Assembly (NCBI RefSeq): GCF_000760935.2
Contig: NZ_CP049744.1
Location: 4,681,501 to 4,745,500 of the forward strand
Reading direction: 5' to 3'
Length of the DNA stretch: 64,000 bases
Source of the DNA: Rhodococcoides fascians A25f
GTDB lineage: Bacteria; Actinomycetota; Actinomycetes; Mycobacteriales; Mycobacteriaceae
The notes below the pieces were generated by a model. The model had not been told where the DNA came from. It saw only the letters and a program-made list of their open reading frames with translations, and searched no databases. The first letter of the stretch is position 1. Each line of letters begins with the position of its first letter. The translations under genes were made by a program, and so were the position numbers. This document shows, piece by piece, positions 27,456-35,205 of this stretch.

Positions 27456-28874
27456 CTAGAGAATCGGCGACGGGCTGTACGACGCTCCGCCCGGGAACTT
27501 CGCGATCAACCGCTCCACGGCCGAGACGACAGCACTGACCTGGGCGTCGGCCGCACCGATGAAAGCGGTCTTGTCTGCAAGTGCAGCATCGAGGGCAGCC
27601 CGATCGAGTGGGAGTCGGTCGTCGGCGGCCAGTCGGTCGAGCAAGTCGGGTTCTTGACCCTGCTCGCGCATCGCCAGTGCGACGGCGACGGCGTGTTCCT
27701 TGATCGCCTCGTGCGCGGTCTCGCGGCCGACGCCCGCGCGCACGGCGGCCATGAGCACCTTCGTCGTCGCGAGGAACGGCAGGTATCGGTCGAGTTCCTT
27801 GGCGATGACGGCCGGGTAGGCACCGAATTCATCGAGCACCGTCAGGAAGGTCTCGATGAGACCGTCGATGGCGAAGAAGGCGTCGGGCAAGGCGACGCGG
27901 CGCACGACCGAACAGAAGACGTCACCCTCGTTCCACTGCGCACCGGCGAGCTCGGCGGCCATCGATCCGTAGCCGCGCAGTACCACCTGCAAGCCGTTGA
28001 CGCGCTCGCACGAGCGGGTGTTCATCTTGTGCGGCATCGCCGACGAGCCGACCTGCCCCGGCTGGAAGCCTTCGGTGACGAGTTCGTGGCCCGCCATCAG
28101 TCGGACGGTATGCGCGAACGAGGACGGTCCGGCACCGATCTGGACCAACGCAGAGACGACCTCGTGATCGAGCGAGCGGGGATAGACCTGGCCGACGCTG
28201 GTGAGCGTGTGCCGGAACCCGAGGTGGTCGGCGACGATGCGCTCGAGTGCGACGAGCTTGGCGGAATCGCCGCCGAAGAGATCGAGCATGTCCTGCGAGG
28301 TGCCCATCGGGCCCTTGATCCCGCGCAGTGGGTAGCGAGCGATCAGTTCCTGAACCCGGGCCAGTGCCAGCAACAGCTCGTCGGCTGCGGAGGCGAAACG
28401 CTTACCCAAAGTCGTGGCCTGAGCCGCGACATTGTGACTGCGACCGGCCATGACGAGCGAGGAGTACTCGGCAGCGCGTTCGGCCAGCCGCTTGGCAACC
28501 GCGACGCCGTGCGCGTGCACGTGTTCGAGCGAGCGGAGGATCTGCAGCTGCTCGACGTTCTCGGTGAGGTCGCGGCTGGTGAGTCCCTTGTGGATGTGTT
28601 CATGGCCTGCGAGGGCGTTGAACTCCTCGATTCGAGCCTTGACGTCGTGCCGGGTGACCCGCTCACGCTCGGCGATCGACGCGAGATCCACCTGGTCCAC
28701 GACGGCTTCGTAGTCGGCGATCGCAGCGTTGGGTACGTCGACTCCGAGGGAGGACTGCGCGCGCAGCACGGCGATCCACAACTGGCGTTCCAGGGCGATC
28801 TTGTGCTCCGGCGACCACAGCTCCACCAGTTCAGGACTCGCGTAACGGGTGGCCAGGACATTCGGGATGCTCAC
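27456..28874 (-). CDS. purB: Adenylosuccinate lyase (PurB)
   Basis: Cleaves SAICAR and adenylosuccinate in purine synthesis. The 472-residue length equals typical actinobacterial PurB. Visible: NVLATRYASPELVELWSPE at the start, HDVKARIEEF with catalytic His, LTSRDLTENVEQLQI, and the signature SSAMPHKMNTRSCERV in the mobile loop. I start at GTG 28874 (VSIPNVLATRY); the frame is open upstream but runs into the divergent DsbA gene. Stops of purB and the HAD gene are directly adjacent, tail to tail. purD lies about 6 kb away in the same orientation. Confidence 0.95.
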   Translation of the reverse strand: MSIPNVLATRYASPELVELWSPEHKIALERQLWIAVLRAQSSLGVDVPNAAIADYEAVVDQVDLASIAERERVTRHDVKARIEEFNALAGHEHIHKGLTSRDLTENVEQLQILRSLEHVHAHGVAVAKRLAERAAEYSSLVMAGRSHNVAAQATTLGKRFASAADELLLALARVQELIARYPLRGIKGPMGTSQDMLDLFGGDSAKLVALERIVADHLGFRHTLTSVGQVYPRSLDHEVVSALVQIGAGPSSFAHTVRLMAGHELVTEGFQPGQVGSSAMPHKMNTRSCERVNGLQVVLRGYGSMAAELAGAQWNEGDVFCSVVRRVALPDAFFAIDGLIETFLTVLDEFGAYPAVIAKELDRYLPFLATTKVLMAAVRAGVGRETAHEAIKEHAVAVALAMREQGQEPDLLDRLAADDRLPLDRAALDAALADKTAFIGAADAQVSAVVSAVERLIAKFPGGASYSPSPIL

Positions 28875-29005
28875 GAGCGTCCAGCTTACGTGGCGCAGTT
28901 GTCGGTCTCGGATGAGGTCGGACTCGGATTCGGCCGTCGGACCGAGCATCGAGACCATCGCCGCGGAGTGGAATAACCGCAGCGTGTTCCGAGGTTGGAG
29001 CCGAC

Positions 29006-29656
29006 GTGAGCCGAACAGTGAAGGTCGACATCTGGTCCGACATCGCATGCCCGTGGTGCTTCGTCGGCAAGCGCCGCTTCGAGGCAGGCGCTGCAGCGTT
29101 CACCGCCGGGGGCGGAACGCTCGAGGTGGAGTTCCACTCGTTCGAGCTGGCGCCCGACACACCGGTCGACTTCGACGGCAGCGAGGTCGACTTTCTCGTC
29201 TCGCACAAAGGCATGCCGGCCGCCCAGGTCACGCAGATGTTGGGGCAGATGACCGAGCTGGCCGCAGGCGAGGGGCTCGCGTACGACTTCGACGCCCTGC
29301 AGCACACCAACACCGTCAAGGCGCACGAGCTTCTGCACTTCGCCAAGTCGAAGGGCAAGCAGGTCGAGATGAAGGAACGGCTTCTGGCGGCCTACTTCGA
29401 GGAGGGCCGCCACGTCGGCCGGACCGATGACCTCGCCGACCTGGCCACGGAGGTCGGCCTCGACCGCGACGAGGTGGTCGAGGCGCTGAAATCCGAGGAG
29501 TTCCTGCCAGCAGTGCGCGCGGACAAGGAGCAGGCCATCGCGTACGGGATCAGCGGTGTGCCGTTCTTCGTGATCGACGGACGGCTCGGTGTCTCGGGCG
29601 CGCAGGAACCGTCGGTGTTCGCCGAGGTCCTGCAGAAGGCCGCTGCCGGCTCATGA
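29006..29656 (+). CDS. DsbA family oxidoreductase, FrnE type
   Basis: Thioredoxin-fold disulfide oxidoreductase of 216 residues, with no signal peptide, so cytoplasmic. Active site CPWC (ACPWCFVGKRRFE) near residue 15; the helical insert includes NTVKAHELLHFAKSKGKQ; cis-Pro loop GISGVPFFVID near 183. FrnE proteins are linked to oxidative stress and polyketide tailoring in actinobacteria, but the role here is unknown. GTG 29006 has GGAG upstream. The stop is overlapped by the ATG of a 35-codon ORF that carries its own cysteine pair. Confidence 0.92.
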   Translation: MSRTVKVDIWSDIACPWCFVGKRRFEAGAAAFTAGGGTLEVEFHSFELAPDTPVDFDGSEVDFLVSHKGMPAAQVTQMLGQMTELAAGEGLAYDFDALQHTNTVKAHELLHFAKSKGKQVEMKERLLAAYFEEGRHVGRTDDLADLATEVGLDRDEVVEALKSEEFLPAVRADKEQAIAYGISGVPFFVIDGRLGVSGAQEPSVFAEVLQKAAAGS

Positions 29657-29760
29657 GCAGTCCTTTGGAGATCATCGGCGACGACCACGGCCCCGTCTGC
29701 GAGGGCGGCGTGTGCGAGGTACTGCCAATCCACGACGCAGACCCTGACGAGACCGACTAG
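29653..29760 (+). CDS. Tiny acidic protein with CX4C motif, coupled to FrnE gene
   Basis: 35 codons: ATG 29653 overlaps the FrnE stop (ATGA) and the frame ends at TAG 29760. The product starts MSSPLEIIGDD, has PVCEGGVCEV in the middle and an acidic tail. Some DsbA-family proteins carry a similar C-terminal Cys-x4-5-Cys tail, so this may be that tail as a separate peptide, a redox partner or a metal ligand. Too short for firm homology; the coupling and the cysteine pair are the support. Confidence 0.6.
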   Translation: MSSPLEIIGDDHGPVCEGGVCEVLPIHDADPDETD

Positions 29761-29763
29761 CAG

Positions 29764-30402
29764 TCAATCGGCCGGCACCTGTTCCGCCGGTGCCACGATG
29801 TCGATGACGGCCAACAGCATGCTTCGCGCCATTTCACGAGGATCGGGGTCCACTTCGCTGAGCGCGCCCACCACTGCTCCGTCGACCACCGCCACGAGTC
29901 GTCGCAGCTGCTCTTCCTGCACGGTTCGGCCCGATCTACGCAGCACGTCGGTGAGCAGGTCGTCGATCTGGGCGCGCAGCCGCAGTTGCACTTCCCGCAG
30001 TTCGGGATGCCGGGCCGACGCGATGAAGCGCTCGTATCGTGCGATCAGTTGCTCGTGGCCGTCCTGTGGCCCGATGAGCAGGTCGACGATGAGGTCGACC
30101 GTCGATTCCATTTCGTTCGAGCACTTGCCCTCGTCCTCGATGCGACCGCGCATGACGTCGATCTCACGGGTTCCGACGACGTCGACTGCTGCAGCAACAA
30201 GGTCTCCGAGGGACTCGAAATAGTAGGTGGTCGACGCCAGCGGAAGCCCGGCTCGCGCGGCCACGGATCGGTGCCGAACCGCGTCGAAGCCACCCTCGAC
30301 GAGGAGGTCCGCAGCGGCCGACGCCAATGCCTGGCGGCGGCGCACCCCCTTCGGAGTCGCACCCGACACCTTGTGTTGCGACTCGGTCGGACCTGCGGAC
30401 AT
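29764..30402 (-). CDS. TetR family transcriptional regulator
   Basis: 212 residues with an N-terminal TetR helix-turn-helix (RRQALASAAADLLVEGGFDAVRHRSVAARAGLPLASTTYYFESLGDLV, residues about 20-70) and a helical ligand domain after it. It is divergent from the threonine aldolase gene with 49 bp between starts, so that gene and itself are the likely targets. The ligand is unknown. Confidence 0.88.
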   Translation of the reverse strand: MSAGPTESQHKVSGATPKGVRRRQALASAAADLLVEGGFDAVRHRSVAARAGLPLASTTYYFESLGDLVAAAVDVVGTREIDVMRGRIEDEGKCSNEMESTVDLIVDLLIGPQDGHEQLIARYERFIASARHPELREVQLRLRAQIDDLLTDVLRRSGRTVQEEQLRRLVAVVDGAVVGALSEVDPDPREMARSMLLAVIDIVAPAEQVPAD

Positions 30403-30451
30403 TCAAGTCATCGTGCCAGCTCCAGGCCGTTCGTCGGACTGCTTTCGAGCT

Positions 30452-31483
30452 ATGGAATTGTCGTTACTCGTGGCACACAGAACGATCGACCTCCGCTCCG
30501 ACACCATCACCCGGCCCGATTCGGTCATGCGAAAAGCCATGGCAGACGCCGAAGTGGGCGACGACGTCCTCGATCACGACCCCACGATGGCGGCACTGGA
30601 AGAGGCCGTCGCAGGCATGCTCGGATTCGAGTCGGCACTGTGGGTGCCATCGGGCTCGATGGGCAACATCATTGCGCTGATGCTGCATCTGCAGCGCGGC
30701 GATCGGTTCCTGGCACCCGAGCACGCGCACGTGCTGGGATCCGAGCTCGGCACCGCAGCGTGGTTGGCAGGCGGGATGCCGAACGCCCTCCCCCACGACG
30801 CAGGCCCCGGCCGTCCCCTCGCGTCGACCGTTCGCGCCGAGGCCGGTGGCGCAGGACCGTACTTCGCGCTGCGGACTACGCTGCTCTCGCTCGAGAACAC
30901 CCACAACTTTGCCGGCGGTGCCGTGTTCGGGCCGGACGAATGGTCCGAACTCGTCGGTGCCGCACGTGATTCGGGTCTGAAAATTCACCTGGACGGTGCG
31001 CGACTGTGGAATGCCGCTGTGGCCCTCGATGTTCCGATTGCATCGTTGACTGCAGGCGCCGACACGGTGCAGGTGTGCCTGAGCAAGGGCCTCGGAGCCC
31101 CCGTCGGCTCGATGTTGGTCTCCGACGCGGCGCGAATCCACGAGGCCCGACGCGTCCGAAAGATGTTGGGCGGCGGGGTTCGTCAGGGTGGCGTTCTGGC
31201 TGCGGCAGGGCTCGTTGCGCTGGATCGAATCGGCGATCTGGCCGAGGATCACGCCAACGCGGCGACCCTTGCCCGTGGACTGCGGGAGCGAGGCTGGGAT
31301 GTGCCGGAACCGGAGACGAACATCGTGCTGGCCACCGTCGAAGATCCGGCGCAGAAGGTGACCGAGCTCGCCGGCCTGGGTATCGCCGCTGTGACCGTCG
31401 CAGGCAAGGTGCGCTTCGTGACCCACCGAGACGTCGACTCCGAAGACATCGACGAGGTACTGGAGCGGCTGCGCCGCATGTGA
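30452..31483 (+). CDS. ltaE: Low-specificity L-threonine aldolase
   Basis: PLP enzyme of fold type I splitting threonine or allo-threonine to glycine and acetaldehyde; beta-eliminating lyase family, 343 residues. Markers: IDLRSDTITRPD at the start, VGDDVLDHDPTM, LENTHNFAGG, KIHLDGARLWNAAVAL, and the PLP lysine in VQVCLSKGLGAPVGS near 205. ATG 30452 is used; GTG 30470 is possible. Divergent from the TetR gene. Confidence 0.9.
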   Translation: MELSLLVAHRTIDLRSDTITRPDSVMRKAMADAEVGDDVLDHDPTMAALEEAVAGMLGFESALWVPSGSMGNIIALMLHLQRGDRFLAPEHAHVLGSELGTAAWLAGGMPNALPHDAGPGRPLASTVRAEAGGAGPYFALRTTLLSLENTHNFAGGAVFGPDEWSELVGAARDSGLKIHLDGARLWNAAVALDVPIASLTAGADTVQVCLSKGLGAPVGSMLVSDAARIHEARRVRKMLGGGVRQGGVLAAAGLVALDRIGDLAEDHANAATLARGLRERGWDVPEPETNIVLATVEDPAQKVTELAGLGIAAVTVAGKVRFVTHRDVDSEDIDEVLERLRRM

Positions 31484-31500
31484 ACGGGACTCTTGGCCTG

Positions 31501-32692
31501 CTACGAGGCAGGAGTGGAGCCTGCGGAACGACCCCAAGGCACCTCGATCACGACCCGAAGGCGCTCCAACGCGTCCTCGACGTCGACGGTGGTGCCGGCG
31601 AACGAGAATCGCACGGTGTGGTTTCCGCGTACGGTGTCGAAATCGACGCCCGGTGCCAGTGCGACCCCGGTTTCGGACAGCACTCGCGCGCACCAACTCC
31701 GCGAGTCATCGGTGAGATGCGCAATGTCGGCGTACACGTAGAAGGCACCGTCGGCAGGCGCGAGGTCGGTGATGCCCATGGCCGGCAGACCGTCGAGCAG
31801 AATTCGGCGGTTGACGGCGTAGCGCTCGACGTGAGAATCCAACTCGATGCGGGACTCCTCGGTGAATGCGGCGATGGCGGCAACCTGAGAGATCGCCGGT
31901 GGGCACACCGTCATGTTACGCCAATCGTTCGACGGCTCTGCGCAATCGGGCCGGCAGCAGCATCCAACCCAGCCGCCAGCCGGTCATCGAGAAGTACTTC
32001 GACACCGATCCGATGGCGACGGATTCCTTCGACGTCTCCCAGGCGCTCGCCGTCTGCGCATCGCCGTACGAGATGCCGTGGTAGATCTCGTCCGAGATCA
32101 GCAGAGTTCCGTGCTCGTCGCACCAGCGAGCGATCGCGGCCAGCTCGTCGGGGTCGATGATCGTGCCGGTGGGGTTGGCCGGGCTCGCGATGATGAGCCC
32201 CGCGGGCGGCTCGGGCAGTTCCTCGAGCATCGCGACGGTCGGCTGGAACCGCGTCTCTTCCACGCAGTCCAGTTCGACCACGCGACAGCCCAACGCCGCC
32301 AATGTGTTTCGATACGCCGGGTAGCCCGGCCTGGCCATGACAACGGTGTCGCCCGCGTCGAACGCAGCGAGGAACAGCAACGTGAACGCGCCCGACGACC
32401 CGGTGGTGATCACCACGTCGTCGGCGTCGACGGTGATGCCGTACCGCGCACTGTGGTACTCGGCGATTGCCTGGCGCAGCGGCAGAATCCCGAGCGTCTC
32501 GGTGTACCCGAGCAGATGCGCGTCCAGGGCCTCCCGGGTGGCGCGCAACACGGGCCGGGGTGCTCGGGTGGAGGGCTGACCTGCGGCGAGCGAGAGAACA
32601 TCACCGTGAGTACGTGCCCGCTCGGCTGCTGCCGCGAACACATCCATCACATGAAACGGCTCGACCTTCGATCGCTGCGATTCACTGTGCAT
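31501..32692 (-). pseudogene. Class I/II aminotransferase, interrupted by one frameshift
   Basis: N-terminal part from ATG 32692 (MHSESQRSKVEPFHVMDVF) carries the PLP fold: SLAAGQPSTRAP, VITTGSSGAF, ASPANPTGTII, LLISDEIYHGISY and the PLP lysine in GSVSKYFSMTGWRLGW. The frame stops at TAA about 31916, right after LRRAVERLA, and the missing end (NMTVCPPAISQVAAIAAF...) continues in another frame to 31501. The break fits loss of two bases (a GG giving LAGNM). Joined, the protein is about 395 residues, normal for the family. Either a recent pseudogene or a sequencing error; the N-terminal piece alone lacks the C-terminal small domain. Confidence 0.82.
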
Positions 32693-32735
32693 TGTTTCGA
32701 CCCTACCGACGTCGATTCGCTCGGCGTAGGTGCAC

Positions 32736-32799
32736 TGAGTGTCCACTATTTCGTCGCAGGCACGGGATCCCGCCTGAGAGCCGAAATTGTGGACGGTGA
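32736..32799. repeat. Palindromic intergenic repeat, copy 1 (degenerate right end)
   Basis: Begins TGAGTGTCCACTATTT and ends AAATTGTGGAC, then GGTGAG in place of ACTCAC. The middle (GGCACGGGATCCCG) is nearly identical to copy 2, 25 bp away. Confidence 0.75.
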
Positions 32800-32823
32800 G
32801 CGCTGTCGGCCGAGCCAGGCGCG

Positions 32824-32889
32824 GTGAGTGTCCACTATTTTGTCCCAGGCACGGGATCCCGTCCGAGTGCACAAATTGTGGACACTCAC
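32824..32889. repeat. Palindromic intergenic repeat, copy 2
   Basis: Perfect inverted ends GTGAGTGTCCAC / GTGGACACTCAC around a GC-rich centre. The right end contains the stop codon of the DUF559 gene (32886-32888). Confidence 0.8.
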
Positions 32890-33722
32890 GTCAGTGCCTT
32901 CCGGCGACGCCGCACTGTGTCGACGATCTGCCGCACCACATAGTCCAAGTCGGTCAGCACCATCGCCGCCGAATAGCGCAACACCAGCCATCCGTCGAGT
33001 TGCAGTGCATTCTGGCGCACGCGGTCGTTGGTGAACACACCTGGCGCACTGTGGAATTCACGTCCATCGATTTCGACGATCACCCGTGCGCGGCGGTCCA
33101 TCAGATCCGCGTAGTAGGGCCCTACCTCCGCGTTGATCTCGAGAAAGAAGCCCGCCGCCGTGAGCGCCCGGGCCACCATGCGTTCCGGTTCGGACAGTGT
33201 GCGCGGACAACACAGTCGCAGCTGCCTTCTCACTTCGGTGATGCCGGCCATCCCGGCCGACTTCTCGCATTGCCTCGCCACCCCGCGCCAGCTCACCGCG
33301 CGGCTCAGTGCGGAGTCGAAGAACTGTTCCAGCTCCGGCCGGGGCAGCAACACAGCGACGTCGACGATGGACTGCTCGATGGTCACCACCGGCAGACCGT
33401 CCGCGAAGCTCGACTCGGCGAGACTGCGTCGGTACGCCCGCAGCCACTTCGGACCGCGTGTTCTCGACGCGCGAGGCATTGTGATGTCCACGTGATCGGG
33501 TTCGTGCTCCAGCAGGTTCCACCACCACGCCGCAGTGAGATGGCTGAGCACTGCGTGCGGTTGCCAGAGCGTGGCGGCGACGCAACGGTCACGGTACGTC
33601 GATTCGCCGGTGCAGTAGATGCTCGGAAGCAGCCGGGTCAGTGTGCCGACTCTCGTCCGATATGCGATTGCGCCCTCGCTGACACCGGTGTCCAGCAGCT
33701 GCTGCCTCGTGTAAACCCCCAT
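32886..33722 (-). CDS. DUF559-type protein with AbiEi-like N-terminal domain
   Basis: 278 residues. The N-terminus (MGVYTRQQLLDTGVSEGAIAYRTRVGTLTRLLPSIYCTG) looks like the AbiEi-type winged helix seen in many actinobacterial proteins. The C-terminal third resembles the DUF559/Vsr-like nuclease fold: ARVIVEIDGREFHS with acidic residues, then NDRVRQNALQLDGWLVLRYSA. Such genes are common orphans in Nocardiaceae and often annotated as type IV antitoxin-like; no toxin gene is next to it. Flanked by palindromic repeats, one overlapping the stop, which suggests insertion as a unit or simply a repeat-rich spot. Confidence 0.75.
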   Translation of the reverse strand: MGVYTRQQLLDTGVSEGAIAYRTRVGTLTRLLPSIYCTGESTYRDRCVAATLWQPHAVLSHLTAAWWWNLLEHEPDHVDITMPRASRTRGPKWLRAYRRSLAESSFADGLPVVTIEQSIVDVAVLLPRPELEQFFDSALSRAVSWRGVARQCEKSAGMAGITEVRRQLRLCCPRTLSEPERMVARALTAAGFFLEINAEVGPYYADLMDRRARVIVEIDGREFHSAPGVFTNDRVRQNALQLDGWLVLRYSAAMVLTDLDYVVRQIVDTVRRRRKALT

Positions 33723-33806
33723 GGACTACAGCCTGGCGTCGGAAATCCACGTGTGGGTGAGCGATTCGAGAAATGTGGACAACGCTGCTACCTGTGGACA
33801 ACTGAC

Positions 33807-33870
33807 GTGAGTGTCCACTTTTCGGCCGGCACACGGGAAAGCGTGTGGTAGGCGAAATTGTGGACACTCA
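33807..33870. repeat. Palindromic intergenic repeat, copy 3
   Basis: Same terminal inverted sequence (GTGAGTGTCCAC... / AAATTGTGGACACTCA) with a diverged centre. It lies between the DUF559 gene and purD, so copies 2 and 3 flank the DUF559 gene. Confidence 0.8.
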
Positions 33871-33876
33871 GCGCAC

Positions 33877-35127
33877 CTACAGCGAGATGCGACCCTCCAC
33901 TGCCGCCAGTCCGATGTCGGTGCGGAAGTGACTGCCCGGCAAGCGGATTCCCGCAATTCGGGAGTATGCGTCGTCGCGGGCGGCGGTGAGGTCGAATCCG
34001 GTGCCGACCACGCTCAACACGCGTCCGCCCGCAGAGACCACAACTCCGTCCTTGGTCGCAGTGCCCGCGTGCAGGACGCCAGCGCCGTCGGAGCCGAGGA
34101 TCTCGTCACCGATCCGGGGGCGACCGGGATAGTTCTCGGCGGCGATGACGACGGTGACGGCTGCTCCGTCCTTCCAGCGCAGCGGCGGCAACGACGCGAG
34201 AGTGCCGGTTGCCGTCGCGTTCAGCACCTCACCGAGAGGTGAATCGAGCAACGCCAGCACCGCCTGGGTCTCGGGATCACCGAAGCGGCAGTTGAATTCG
34301 ACGACGGCCGGGCCGTCGGCTCCCATCGCCAGGCCGGCGTACAGCAGGCCGGAGAACGGTACGCCGCGCTTCACCATCTCGGCGGCAACGGGTTTCACCA
34401 CATCGCGCACGATCTGCTCCACCGCGCCCTCGGGCAACCACGGCAACGGGGTGTACGCACCCATGCCGCCGGTGTTGGGCCCGGTGTCTCCGTCGCCGAC
34501 GCGCTTGTGGTCCTGCGCGGGCAGCAGCGGCACCACGCTCTCGCCGTCGACGAGGCAGAAGAGGGAGACCTCGGGTCCGTCGAGGAACGATTCCAGCAGC
34601 ACCGGGTGACCGTTCTCGAGGAGCTCGGCAGCGTGATCGCGGGCGATGAGGCGATCGGTGGTGACGACGACGCCTTTGCCCGCGGCCAGACCGTCGTCCT
34701 TGACCACCCAGTGCGGACCGAAGCGGTCGAGAGCTGCATCCAGCAAAGCGGGCGAGTCGACTATTTCGCTGTGCGCGGTGCGGACACCGGCTGCAGCCAT
34801 CACGTCCTTGGCGAACGCCTTGGACCCCTCGATGCGCGCGGCGTCGGCGGAGGGGCCGAACGCGGCGATGCCTGCCTCGCGGAGCGCGTCGGCGACCCCG
34901 AGAACCAAGGGCACCTCGGGTCCGATGACCACGAGATCGGCGTCGAGTTTCTTCGCCAGCGCGGTCACCGCCTCGCCGGAGGCCACATCGACCGCGTGCT
35001 GCTCGGCGAGCTTCGCGGTGCCTGCGTTGCCGGGAGCCACGAAGAGCTTCTCGACCGACGGATCGGCCTTCAACGCAAGTAGGAGGGCGTGCTCACGAGC
35101 ACCGGAACCTATGACTAGTACGCGCAC
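33877..35127 (-). CDS. purD: Phosphoribosylamine-glycine ligase (PurD)
   Basis: ATP-grasp enzyme of 416 residues making GAR in purine synthesis. It starts [15 protein letters not shown] and has [47 protein letters not shown], the signature [11 protein letters not shown] near 290 and the C-terminal [12 protein letters not shown] block. Length and motifs are complete. It lies downstream of a strong hairpin terminator of the glycosyltransferase operon and so needs its own promoter in the short gap. Confidence 0.96.
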   Translation of the reverse strand: MRVLVIGSGAREHALLLALKADPSVEKLFVAPGNAGTAKLAEQHAVDVASGEAVTALAKKLDADLVVIGPEVPLVLGVADALREAGIAAFGPSADAARIEGSKAFAKDVMAAAGVRTAHSEIVDSPALLDAALDRFGPHWVVKDDGLAAGKGVVVTTDRLIARDHAAELLENGHPVLLESFLDGPEVSLFCLVDGESVVPLLPAQDHKRVGDGDTGPNTGGMGAYTPLPWLPEGAVEQIVRDVVKPVAAEMVKRGVPFSGLLYAGLAMGADGPAVVEFNCRFGDPETQAVLALLDSPLGEVLNATATGTLASLPPLRWKDGAAVTVVIAAENYPGRPRIGDEILGSDGAGVLHAGTATKDGVVVSAGGRVLSVVGTGFDLTAARDDAYSRIAGIRLPGSHFRTDIGLAAVEGRISL

Positions 35128-35159
35128 AGTGCATCAGACTATCTGCTCGACGCGAAAGC

Positions 35160-35185
35160 GCCCCGCACCTGTCAGGGTGCGGGGC
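35160..35185 (-). terminator. Rho-independent-type hairpin after glycosyltransferase operon
   Basis: Perfect 10-bp stem GCCCCGCACC / GGTGCGGGGC with loop TGTCAG. It lies 20 bp past the GT39 stop and 32 bp before purD. The T-run is weak on both strands, as usual in actinobacteria. Confidence 0.8.
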
Positions 35186-35205
35186 TCTTTCGTGATGGTT
35201 CGGTG

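Noticed and set aside
32736..33870. CRISPR or insertion sequence at the palindromic repeats
   Set aside because: Only three irregularly spaced copies, each self-complementary, with no spacers and no transposase gene.
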